A stretch of DNA of 64,000 bases from Methanobrevibacter millerae (GTDB lineage: Archaea > Methanobacteriota > Methanobacteria > Methanobacteriales > Methanobacteriaceae): assembly GCA_015063005.1 (NCBI GenBank), contig SUTF01000003.1, forward strand, positions 1-64,000, read 5' to 3'. The notes beneath the pieces are model-generated. The model had not been told where the DNA came from and ran no database searches. It saw only the letters and a list, made by a program, of their open reading frames with translations. Position 1 is the first letter of the stretch, and each line of letters opens with the position of its first letter. Both the position numbers and the translations under genes were made by a program. This document shows, in pieces, positions 55,078 through 63,325 of the stretch.

Positions 55078-55920
55078 ATGAATGAAGATAAAAAAATTTT
55101 AACTATACAGGACATATCCTGTTATGGACAATGTTCAATAACTGTAGCCTTGCCAATCATCTCTGCTTTTGGAATTGAAACAGCAGTTCTTCCTTCAGCA
55201 GTCTTATCTACACACACATCAGGTTTTTCAGAATATACAGTTAGGGATTTAACAGAAGACCTTCCGAACATACGCAAACATTGGGAAAAGGAAGGAATAT
55301 ATTTTGATGCCATATATACAGGATTTATCGGATCAATAGAACAGCTTGACTACATCAAAGACATTATAGATTCAAGACTAAAACCGGACGGACTTGTCTT
55401 TGTCGATCCTGCAATGGCTGACCAGGGAGAATTTTATAATGGATTTGACCAGGAATTCGCAGACAAGATGGGAGAACTCTGCAAGCTGGGAGACTATATC
55501 CTTCCAAATACAACTGAAGCCTGCTACATATTGCACAAGGAATGGAAAGAGGACTTCACCAAAGACGAAATGCTTGATATGGCAGAAGAACTTTCCAAAT
55601 TCACCAAAAGACATGTGATTCTAAAAGGATATGAAAACAACAATCAAATGGGAATGATTGTATTGGATAAAGAGAAATCCTCAGTCGATATAGTGTATAA
55701 TGATAAAATTGATTACATTACCCATGGAAGCGGAGACGTATTTGCCTCCACATTCGTTGGTTCAACCATAAGCGGCAAATCACCATCAACTGCAACAAAA
55801 ATAGCTGGAGAACTAACCAAAAAAGCTATTGAAAAAACAATCAGTGACCCAACACATACATACGGAGTTAAATTTGAACAGGTAATTCCTGAAATATATG
55901 AATTACTCAAATCAATTTAG
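55078..55920 (+). CDS. Pyridoxamine kinase (PdxK/PdxY type)
   Basis: 280 residues from the ATG at 55078 (GGTTGA upstream; an ATG at 55060 is also open). ILTIQDISCYGQCSITVALP is the substrate-binding start, TGFIGSIEQLDYIKDII and FVDPAMADQGEFY the middle, and DYITHGSGDVFASTFVGSTI holds the anion-hole GxGD of ribokinase-fold kinases. Phosphorylates pyridoxal or pyridoxamine for PLP salvage. Suits the PLP enzyme 2.3 kb upstream, though the two are not one operon. Confidence 0.87.
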   Translation: MNEDKKILTIQDISCYGQCSITVALPIISAFGIETAVLPSAVLSTHTSGFSEYTVRDLTEDLPNIRKHWEKEGIYFDAIYTGFIGSIEQLDYIKDIIDSRLKPDGLVFVDPAMADQGEFYNGFDQEFADKMGELCKLGDYILPNTTEACYILHKEWKEDFTKDEMLDMAEELSKFTKRHVILKGYENNNQMGMIVLDKEKSSVDIVYNDKIDYITHGSGDVFASTFVGSTISGKSPSTATKIAGELTKKAIEKTISDPTHTYGVKFEQVIPEIYELLKSI

Positions 55921-56032
55921 CTTCCCAATTTTTTCTCTTTTTTTAACTTAAATTAATAACTTATTATAGTTAAATGTTCAAACATAATATTGAACTTTAT
56001 ACACTTAAGTCTTATTTTTTTATAAGGGTGAA

Positions 56033-56137
56033 ATGGATAATAAGGATTTGTCTTTTATTCATGATTGTATAATAGCTATCAATAAATGTGATATTGTGGA
56101 AATGGATAAATTAAAAAGAGAATTTTATGATGGATGA
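56033..56137 (+). CDS. Small ORF, 34 residues, heading the flavoprotein/radical SAM run
   Basis: MDNKDLSFIHDCIIAINKCD then IVEMDKLKREFYDG. GGGTGAA sits right before the ATG. The stop is six bases before the flavoprotein start and overlaps that gene's GGATGAT ribosome site. Two cysteines, acidic. It could be a leader, a regulatory peptide or a substrate of the enzymes that follow. Not recognised. Confidence 0.45.
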   Translation: MDNKDLSFIHDCIIAINKCDIVEMDKLKREFYDG

Positions 56138-56143
56138 TTAAAA

Positions 56144-56776
56144 ATGAGTAAAAAAATAATTGCGGTTAATGCAGGACCAAGAAGAGGATGGAATACAGAC
56201 ACATTAATAGATGAAGCCATTAAAGGTGCAGAATCTGTCGGAGCGGAAGTTCAGAAATTCAATCTATTCCGATTGGAAAAATACACCGGATGCATTTCAT
56301 GTTTCGGATGCAAGAAAGAAAAATATAAAGGACATTGCATACGTCGTGACGGCCTGACTGAAATATTGGATGCTATTCGTGAAGCTGATGGATTGATAAT
56401 CGGTTCTCCAAATTACTTGGGGGATTTAACAGCATCATTTAGAGCACTATATGAAAGACTGGTATTTCAAAACCTGACCTACAATTCAGAGGTTCCATGC
56501 TGCAATGAAAATCCTATTCCCTCTTTGATTATCATGACAAGCAATGCACCAGACAATGCATACTTACCAATGCTTCAAAATTACCAGAATGTATTTAATG
56601 GATTTGTAGGGCCTACTGAAATCTTCGTATCAGGTGAAACACTCCAGCTTAAGGATTACAGCAAAACAGATTGGCCATGGTATTTCAATGCTGAGGAAAG
56701 ATACGAAAGGCATGAAACTATTTTTCCAATTGAAAGAAAAGAAGCCTTCGAAAAGGGAAAAAATCTGGTAAAATAA
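56144..56776 (+). CDS. Iron-sulfur flavoprotein / NADPH-dependent FMN reductase family
   Basis: 210 residues. FMN P-loop KKIIAVNAGPRRGWNTDTLI. Cysteine cluster CISCFGCKKEKYKGHC (C-x2-C-x2-C-x8-C) for a likely 4Fe-4S centre, with a longer last gap than in the Isf at 10658. GLIIGSPNYLGDLTASFRAL is the FMN loop. First full gene of a four-gene run; could feed electrons to the radical SAM enzyme. Confidence 0.83.
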   Translation: MSKKIIAVNAGPRRGWNTDTLIDEAIKGAESVGAEVQKFNLFRLEKYTGCISCFGCKKEKYKGHCIRRDGLTEILDAIREADGLIIGSPNYLGDLTASFRALYERLVFQNLTYNSEVPCCNENPIPSLIIMTSNAPDNAYLPMLQNYQNVFNGFVGPTEIFVSGETLQLKDYSKTDWPWYFNAEERYERHETIFPIERKEAFEKGKNLVK

Positions 56777-56801
56777 ATAATAATTTAACAAATGTGAAAC
56801 T

Positions 56802-57896
56802 ATGGGTAAAAATTTTGATATTCAGGAATATCTGGCCAATGGAGCTGAAAACATTATTAAAAATGCAATTTCAGCCACATTTAAAAATCCAAAGGAAACA
56901 TTATTCCTGGCAAAATTCATTAAAAACAGCAGGAAAGCTTCCAAAATAAGAAAAGACTATGCGAAAAAAGATATCAATATTCCTGCTTTTCTTATTGCAA
57001 GCATTACCAGCAGATGCAACCTTCACTGTGCAGGATGCTATTCAAGAGCAAATGAAATATGCAGCGATGAAATTCCAAATAATCAGCTGACGGATGACGA
57101 TTGGGAAGATATCTTCAGGCAATCCAGAGATTTGGGAATTAATTTCATTGTTCTTGCAGGTGGAGAACCTCTGATAAGAACAGATGTAATATTAAAAGCA
57201 TGCAATTTTCCCGAAATACTCTTTCCTGTTTTTACCAACGGAACCATGCTTGATGAATACTATTTTAATTTAATAGATAAAAATAGAAATATCATACCCA
57301 TATTATCAATAGAAGGAAATGAAAAGCTTACAGACTCAAGAAGAGGAGATGGAGTCTATAATCAATTGATTGGCTCTATGAATCATATGAAAGACAACAA
57401 CATGATTTTCGGATCATCCATTACCATAACAAAGGACAACATATCCTATGCACTTTCAGACAGTTTCGTATCCAACCTATATGAATTAGGCTCAAAAGTA
57501 TTGTTTTTCATAGAATATGTTCCGGTTGATATTAATGCAAAAGATTTGGCATTAAGCAATACACAAAGAGATCATCTGTTGGATGAAATCAGTAATTTAC
57601 GTGAAAAGTATCCTGAAATGCTTTTCATGTCATTTCCAGGTGATGAAAAGGAAAGCGGAGGATGTCTTGCGGCAGGACGTGGATTTTTCCACATCAACTC
57701 ACATGGCAGTGCCGAACCCTGTCCCGCTTCACCATATTCAGACATTAATGTAAAAGAAACATCCATTTTAGAGGCTCTGGAATCAAAGCTATTTAAATCA
57801 CTTAGAGATGGGGGACTTTTAATGAGCCATCATGAAGGCGGATGCGTGCTATTTGAACATGAAAAGGAAGTTCAGAAATTATTGAACAATAAATAA
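56802..57896 (+). CDS. Radical SAM/SPASM-type enzyme
   Basis: 364 residues. Radical SAM motif TSRCNLHCAGCYSRA (CxxxCxxC) near residue 73, then GINFIVLAGGEPLIRTDV. The C-terminal GGCLAAGRGFFHINSHGSAE, then PCPASPYSD and a last GGCVLFEHEK, supplies the cysteines of a SPASM or twitch auxiliary cluster. SPASM proteins modify peptides or proteins. Starts 25 bases after the flavoprotein; the MFS gene follows 10 bases later. Substrate unknown. Confidence 0.85.
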   Translation: MGKNFDIQEYLANGAENIIKNAISATFKNPKETLFLAKFIKNSRKASKIRKDYAKKDINIPAFLIASITSRCNLHCAGCYSRANEICSDEIPNNQLTDDDWEDIFRQSRDLGINFIVLAGGEPLIRTDVILKACNFPEILFPVFTNGTMLDEYYFNLIDKNRNIIPILSIEGNEKLTDSRRGDGVYNQLIGSMNHMKDNNMIFGSSITITKDNISYALSDSFVSNLYELGSKVLFFIEYVPVDINAKDLALSNTQRDHLLDEISNLREKYPEMLFMSFPGDEKESGGCLAAGRGFFHINSHGSAEPCPASPYSDINVKETSILEALESKLFKSLRDGGLLMSHHEGGCVLFEHEKEVQKLLNNK

Positions 57897-57906
57897 CAGT
57901 GAGTCC

Positions 57907-59067
57907 ATGTTTATTTCTAAAGAAAATAAGATTAATTGCTATTGCTACATATTATTTGGCCTGTATTTTATTATTAATCTGTCTTTCTATGGATATGGAA
58001 TTTATTTTTTAGAAAGTTTTAAAATTCCATATATTGTCATTGGAATAACAATAGGAGTTTCTGCATTAATAACATCAATTTTACAGCCCGTTTTAGGTCG
58101 TTTCATTGATGTTCATCATTATTCATGGCAAAAAATTCTTCTTATACTGAATCTAATAATAATCATCAGTGTAATTCTAATGTCCTTGACCCAGTTATAT
58201 ATCCTATTTTTTTCATTGATTCTTATTGCATCGACTGGAATGTATCCTTTTGTAGTTAATTCAGTGTTTTACTACGAATCTTATGGAATAAAAACTAATT
58301 TTGGAGTTGCAAGGGGCTTTGGTGCATTGACATTCTGCATCTTTTCATTCATTTTAGGATTTGCACTGAATGACAGCGGCGTATGGATACTTCTGCTTTT
58401 GACATTAATCTCTTCAATTCTAATGATAATAACCATATTTTTGCTTCCAGATTACGGATTCAGTCAAAAAGAACAAAACGAAAAATCAAAAAGCAATATT
58501 TTAACTAAATATCCTGCCTTTGCATTATTGCTTATATCCATGGTAATGTTCATGACATTTCAAAACATGTTCGAGTGCTACATGATTGATATAATTGAAA
58601 ATGTCGGGGGCAGTGTAGTTAATGTAGGTATTTCCAATTCAATATCTTCAGTTTTGGAGATTCCAGTCATGTTTTTGTTTCTTAAAATACTGAAAAGAGT
58701 ACCTGCCAAAAATCTAATTATGATAGCCGGCATATTCTACATTTTTAGAGCATTTTTGATTTTTCAGGCACATGACACATTTGGAATATATCTCTCCCAA
58801 GTATTTCAGATGCTAACATTTGCCATAATCTCACCTGCAACAGTTCATTTTACCAATGAGATGATGGAAGACATTGATCAATATGAAGGCCAAGCCCTAC
58901 TTGGTTCAACAATAACCATAGGATTGATATTCGCCAATTTTGTAGGAGGCAATGTTCTTCAATTCTATAATATAAACATATTACTTATCATATTAATAGT
59001 TTTAACTGTAATCGGATTTGTTTTTGCATTTTTAACCAATATTTTCAAAAACAAACATGCTTATTAA
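57907..59067 (+). CDS. MFS transporter (MFS_1-like/PPP-type)
   Basis: 386 residues with 12 membrane helices. NLSFYGYGIYFLESFKIPYI, QPVLGRFIDVHHYSWQKILL and GVARGFGALTFCIFSFILGF resemble the LacY/phenylpropionate-type subgroup. Middle gene of the run with flavoprotein and radical SAM enzyme; may export the pathway product or import its substrate. Confidence 0.83.
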   Translation: MFISKENKINCYCYILFGLYFIINLSFYGYGIYFLESFKIPYIVIGITIGVSALITSILQPVLGRFIDVHHYSWQKILLILNLIIIISVILMSLTQLYILFFSLILIASTGMYPFVVNSVFYYESYGIKTNFGVARGFGALTFCIFSFILGFALNDSGVWILLLLTLISSILMIITIFLLPDYGFSQKEQNEKSKSNILTKYPAFALLLISMVMFMTFQNMFECYMIDIIENVGGSVVNVGISNSISSVLEIPVMFLFLKILKRVPAKNLIMIAGIFYIFRAFLIFQAHDTFGIYLSQVFQMLTFAIISPATVHFTNEMMEDIDQYEGQALLGSTITIGLIFANFVGGNVLQFYNINILLIILIVLTVIGFVFAFLTNIFKNKHAY

Positions 59068-59089
59068 ATATCAAACATAACTATTTATT

Positions 59090-60130
59090 ATGAAATACAC
59101 TAATCTAGGAAATTCAAAATTGAACGTCAGTAAGATATGTATGGGTTGCATGGGATTTGGAGACCCTGAAAACGGAATGCATACATGGACACTGCCAGAA
59201 ATGGAATCAATAGAAATTATTACAAACGGACTGGACAATGGAATTAATTTCTTTGATACAGCAATCGGCTATCAAAACGGAACTTCAGAGCAATACCTGG
59301 GAAAGGCCATACGTGAAAATGCCAATCGTGACGACATTGTTGTTGCCACCAAATTCCTTCCTAGATCAGAGGAAGACATTAAAAACAATGTTTCAGGCCA
59401 GCAACATATTCATAACATGGTTGAAAAAAGCCTTTCAAATCTGGGGCTTGACTATATTGACCTTTACATCTATCATATGTGGGACTACAACACTCCACTA
59501 TTCGATATACTGGAAGGATTAAATGAAATTATTGAAGAGGGCAAAGTCAGGTATATCGGGATTTCAAACTGCTTTGCATGGCAGCTTGCAAAGGCAAATG
59601 CACTTGCCGAAAGCAATGATTTTTCCAAATTCGTTTCAATACAGGGACATTATAACCTGATTTTTAGGGAAGAAGAGCGTGAAATGATTCCACTTTGTCA
59701 AGCGGACAACATTGCAACCACACCATACAGTTCCCTAGCTTCAGGAAGACTATCAAGAATGCCTGGAAAAGACTCTAAAAGGATGAATGAAGACTTTTAT
59801 GCTAAACTAAAGTATCAGTCAACTGAAACGCAGGATCTTGAAATCATCAAAAGGGTCAATGAGCTTGCATTGAACTATGATGTTTCAATGACAGAGGTTT
59901 CCCTTGCTTGGCTACTTGGAAAGGTTACATCTCCAATCGTAGGAGCCACAAAGCTTCACCATGTTGAAGGAGCAGTCAATTCCGTTGAGTTGAATTTGAC
60001 CGATAAGGATTTCCAATATTTGGAAGAACCATACGTTGCTCACGATTTGGTTGGAGTCATGGCCGACAATAAGGTTTCAGCCACCGACAATGAAAAGGTC
60101 TGGGCAAAACACACAAAAGATAAAATATAA
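59090..60130 (+). CDS. Aldo/keto reductase
   Basis: 346 residues. Full catalytic set: Asp in INFFDTAIGYQNG with the Tyr of the same block, Lys in VVATKFLP, His in DLYIYHMWDYNT. NADPH-binding end: SLAWLLGKVTSPIVGATKLH. Reduces aldehydes or ketones. Last gene of the run, 22 bases after the MFS gene. Confidence 0.9.
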   Translation: MKYTNLGNSKLNVSKICMGCMGFGDPENGMHTWTLPEMESIEIITNGLDNGINFFDTAIGYQNGTSEQYLGKAIRENANRDDIVVATKFLPRSEEDIKNNVSGQQHIHNMVEKSLSNLGLDYIDLYIYHMWDYNTPLFDILEGLNEIIEEGKVRYIGISNCFAWQLAKANALAESNDFSKFVSIQGHYNLIFREEEREMIPLCQADNIATTPYSSLASGRLSRMPGKDSKRMNEDFYAKLKYQSTETQDLEIIKRVNELALNYDVSMTEVSLAWLLGKVTSPIVGATKLHHVEGAVNSVELNLTDKDFQYLEEPYVAHDLVGVMADNKVSATDNEKVWAKHTKDKI

Positions 60131-60156
60131 TTTTTATTTTTTTTAATTTTTAATAA

Positions 60157-60183
60157 ATTTAGGCATACCTAAATATTTATATA
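60157..60183 (+). promoter_or_regulatory. DtxR/IdeR-like operator overlapping a TATA box
   Basis: ATTTAGG-cata-CCTAAAT (60157-60174) is a perfect inverted repeat of the TTAGG...CCTAA type bound by iron-dependent DtxR-family regulators. A TATA box TTTATATA (60176-60183) follows at once, so binding would block transcription. Predicted start near 60208. Confidence 0.6.
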
Positions 60184-60236
60184 TCTTAAAAACATAATAT
60201 AATATCAACAAGATTATTTACATGGGAGGTGGAATC

Positions 60237-60299
60237 TTGATTATAGGTATTGAAAACCTAAAAGAAAAACAAAAACAACAAGAAGAGGAATCAGATTAA
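60237..60299 (+). CDS. Microprotein, 20 residues
   Basis: TTG start preceded by GGAGGTG, an almost perfect Shine-Dalgarno; an ATG at 60222 in the same frame would add five residues. Sequence: MIIGIENLKEKQKQQEEESD, a short hydrophobic start and a charged helix. Own promoter with a DtxR-like operator. It may be a real small protein or an attenuator-like leader; the downstream region to 60371 holds no other gene on this strand. Confidence 0.45.
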   Translation: MIIGIENLKEKQKQQEEESD

Positions 60300-60370
60300 C
60301 CAAATTTAATCTGAATCCACTAACCACAATCATCACAAAAGAATAATTAACCAGCTATTTTTAATGGTAT

Positions 60371-61744
60371 TTAAGCTTTAATATATTTTTTCCTTAACCA
60401 CATCACAAACAGCAGAATAATAGCCGTAATTAACAAAACAATAGATATCTCCATCATCGTTTCACCAGTCATGATTAATTTCAATACTGCATCATCAAAA
60501 CTGGAATCACTACCTAACATTAATCCTGCAACAACGAAATAAATGGATAAACTGATAGTTTTACCCAATTCACGATTAGTGAATAAAAATGAAGAGGAGT
60601 CTATAAAGTTTTCACTATCAATAGTCTGTCCAACCTGCTTATTATTGGAAGCCAGGAAGAATCCTTCACCTATACCTAAAACGATACAGCCTATAAATAT
60701 CTGATATATCGGAATGAAATCCATCTTAAATATGATATAACCTGCAATGATTAAAATAATACAACCCACTACAGATAAGAGTCTTAAATCATATTTAACA
60801 GTTAATTTGCCTGCAATATATGCAAAAATAATCATTACAATTGCAGCAGGTAATAAAAATAAACCTGTCATATATGAATTATAATCTAAAGCGTATTGCA
60901 AGTAGAAATTCAAAACATACATCACAATGAAAGTAGTGAAAAATACAACAAATGAAGAAAAGTTTCCAACAATATAATCGGGATTTTTCAATAATTTAAT
61001 ATTATAAAGAGGATATTCAATATTTTTTTCAAGCCAAACAAAAATAATCAGCAATACCAAACAAATAGGCAAAATATATATTCCTCCAAAATCAAGATTG
61101 GACATGAATCCTACAAACAATATCATCAAAATGGAATATATAATTGAATCCCTATAATCAATTGATATATCTTTTTTCAAGAACCATTCCTTATCCAATT
61201 TCATTAAAATAAAGAAAGCCACAATATAAAGTAGCATTAGTGAAAGGAACAATATTCTCCAGGATAGGTAATATGTAATAATCCCTGCAAACAAATAAGA
61301 AAGAGCTAAACCCACATAACCTGCGGATAAAACAATACCAATGGATTTTCCAAAATCCTCTCCAGATAGCTGCAAATATAAAATCAGATTAATGGAACAG
61401 CATATTAATGCACTTGATATTCCTTGAAAAGCCCTTCCAATGAGAAAAATTGTACTGTTTGGAGAAATAGCACAAACAATTAAACTGATTATGCCTAAAG
61501 AAATCCCAATCTTCAAAAATTTTCCAACACCATATTTAGATATGATTTTAGCTAAAGGCAATACCAGTGAAATAACCAAAACTAAATAAATCAGGCTTAC
61601 TGCATTTGTCAAATCCACATTCATGTGAAAATCTTGAGAAATACTTGGAATTGCAAGGGTTACCATATTTCCCAGAATCTGTATGCAGAAAAGCACCAGA
61701 CATCCCAGTATAATTACCAGCTTATCTTCTTTTACTTTATCCAT
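60371..61744 (-). CDS. MFS transporter (DHA2 family, 14 helices)
   Basis: 457 residues. CIQILGNMVTLAIPSISQDF and LVLPLAKIISKYGVGKFLKI (motif A), GRAFQGISSALICCSINLIL and the extra helices 13-14 mark the drug:H+ antiporter-2 group. Exports drugs or other hydrophobic compounds. Single gene. Confidence 0.87.
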   Translation of the reverse strand: MDKVKEDKLVIILGCLVLFCIQILGNMVTLAIPSISQDFHMNVDLTNAVSLIYLVLVISLVLPLAKIISKYGVGKFLKIGISLGIISLIVCAISPNSTIFLIGRAFQGISSALICCSINLILYLQLSGEDFGKSIGIVLSAGYVGLALSYLFAGIITYYLSWRILFLSLMLLYIVAFFILMKLDKEWFLKKDISIDYRDSIIYSILMILFVGFMSNLDFGGIYILPICLVLLIIFVWLEKNIEYPLYNIKLLKNPDYIVGNFSSFVVFFTTFIVMYVLNFYLQYALDYNSYMTGLFLLPAAIVMIIFAYIAGKLTVKYDLRLLSVVGCIILIIAGYIIFKMDFIPIYQIFIGCIVLGIGEGFFLASNNKQVGQTIDSENFIDSSSFLFTNRELGKTISLSIYFVVAGLMLGSDSSFDDAVLKLIMTGETMMEISIVLLITAIILLFVMWLRKKYIKA

Positions 61745-61809
61745 TATATATAATACTGAATTTTTTAATATAAAAAAATATTGAAAACAAAGTTAAAAAT
61801 AGTTCAATA

Positions 61810-63258
61810 TTACAAGTCATAATGAATATTATGCAATTTGTACAAACATACAGAACTGCTTGAAGGGAATGCATAAATCATATAATCAAGCTCTTCAAGT
61901 GTTATCTTTTTGTTGATGATGAATGCAAACATATTTGCCACATTTTCTGCATCAGCAGCATAGATTTCTGCACCTACAATCTGCAAGTCCTTATCCACAA
62001 TGACCTTAGCCTCAGCAGTAGTATCGTTTTTAAGCTCCAATGAGTATGAATTTCCATATCTGATGGTGTGCACTTCATATTCATCTGACTCATCAGCAAT
62101 ATATGCTGGAACACCTACTGTAGCTATTCTCGGAATGGTATATGCAACAGCCGGAACGACAGGATAGGTTATCTCATCCGCTTCACCCAGAAGTTCCTTT
62201 GCAAGATATTTTGAATGATGTATTGCAACGGTAACCAATTTTGCCACACCGGTATCTGCAACATCTCCTGACGCATATATATTTGGCACTTCAGTCTGCA
62301 GGTGTCCGTTAACCTTAATTCCGTTCTTGGTGTATGTCAAACCTACATTTTCAAGGCCGATATCCTCCACATTGGCTGTTCTTCCAATAGCTGCCACAAC
62401 ATAATCTCCTGTAAGGGACAGTCCGCTTTCACAATTGACTGTAAATCCATTTTCATATGGTGCATTGTCAATTTTAGCTTCAGGATCTCTCAATAAATCA
62501 TCACAATTCTGGGCATTTTCAACATTTAAAATCCTGGATTCAGGATCATTAATTTCAACATTGCTTGTAACTTCACTAACCTGCTCGTTGAAATGGAAAC
62601 GTATATTTTTCTCTTTAAGAATTTCGATAACTTTTTGAACATAAGGCTGGTGGAAATATTTCAATGCCATATCTCCCCTGATTATCACATCAGATTCATG
62701 GCCTGCCTCAGCAAGAATGGATGCAAATTCCATTCCAACAAAACCCGCACCTATGATGATTGCATGCTTTGGAAGCTCATCGATATCCAAATAATCGGTA
62801 CTGTCATGCAGAAATTCTTTTCCTTTGATATCAGGAATGACCGGCTTCAATCCGGTAGCTATTACAATCTTTTCTGTGGTAAACTTTTCATCCCCTACCT
62901 GAACGGTATGTTCATCAAGAATAACTCCTTTTCCATGAGCGACATCCAAATCATATTCCTTGAACTTGCCATCAAGGAAAGGTGCCATATTTGCAATACG
63001 TTTTCTTTTAAATGCCATCAATGCAGGCCAGTCAACTTTAAAATCTCCGGATTTTCCTACACCTTCAAAGTTGTCTGTAAGCGCTTTGATTTCATAGGGA
63101 GCATCCAGCAATGCCTTGGAGTTACAGCCCCTGTTTGCACAAGTGCCTCCATATAAGCTTTCTTCAATGATAAGTATTTTAAGACCTTCCTTTCTTAAAA
63201 ATCTTGCACCCTGCCAGGATGCGTTTCCACTACCAATATAAATAATATCGTAATCCAT
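61810..63258 (-). CDS. Pyridine nucleotide-disulfide oxidoreductase (dihydrolipoamide dehydrogenase-like)
   Basis: 482 residues from the ATG at 63258 (AGAGGT upstream). FAD site MDYDIIYIGSGNASWQGARF. Redox-active pair in YGGTCANRGCNSKALL (CxxxxC). NAD site HAIIIGAGFVGMEFASILAE. FAD ribose site IYASGDVADTG. The end (FPSSSSVCLYKLHNIHYDL) lacks the usual HPTxxE dyad of lipoamide dehydrogenase, so the substrate may not be lipoamide; mercuric- or CoA-disulfide-type roles are possible. Single gene. Confidence 0.85.
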   Translation of the reverse strand: MDYDIIYIGSGNASWQGARFLRKEGLKILIIEESLYGGTCANRGCNSKALLDAPYEIKALTDNFEGVGKSGDFKVDWPALMAFKRKRIANMAPFLDGKFKEYDLDVAHGKGVILDEHTVQVGDEKFTTEKIVIATGLKPVIPDIKGKEFLHDSTDYLDIDELPKHAIIIGAGFVGMEFASILAEAGHESDVIIRGDMALKYFHQPYVQKVIEILKEKNIRFHFNEQVSEVTSNVEINDPESRILNVENAQNCDDLLRDPEAKIDNAPYENGFTVNCESGLSLTGDYVVAAIGRTANVEDIGLENVGLTYTKNGIKVNGHLQTEVPNIYASGDVADTGVAKLVTVAIHHSKYLAKELLGEADEITYPVVPAVAYTIPRIATVGVPAYIADESDEYEVHTIRYGNSYSLELKNDTTAEAKVIVDKDLQIVGAEIYAADAENVANMFAFIINKKITLEELDYMIYAFPSSSSVCLYKLHNIHYDL

Positions 63259-63325
63259 CAAATAACCTCTTTTTAAATATATATTTGAAATATTATAAAT
63301 ATCTTAAAAATAATAAATTCAATTG

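Noticed and set aside
62593-63156. Plus-strand ORF of 187 codons
   Set aside because: Antisense to the flavin oxidoreductase gene with intact FAD and NAD motifs; shadow.
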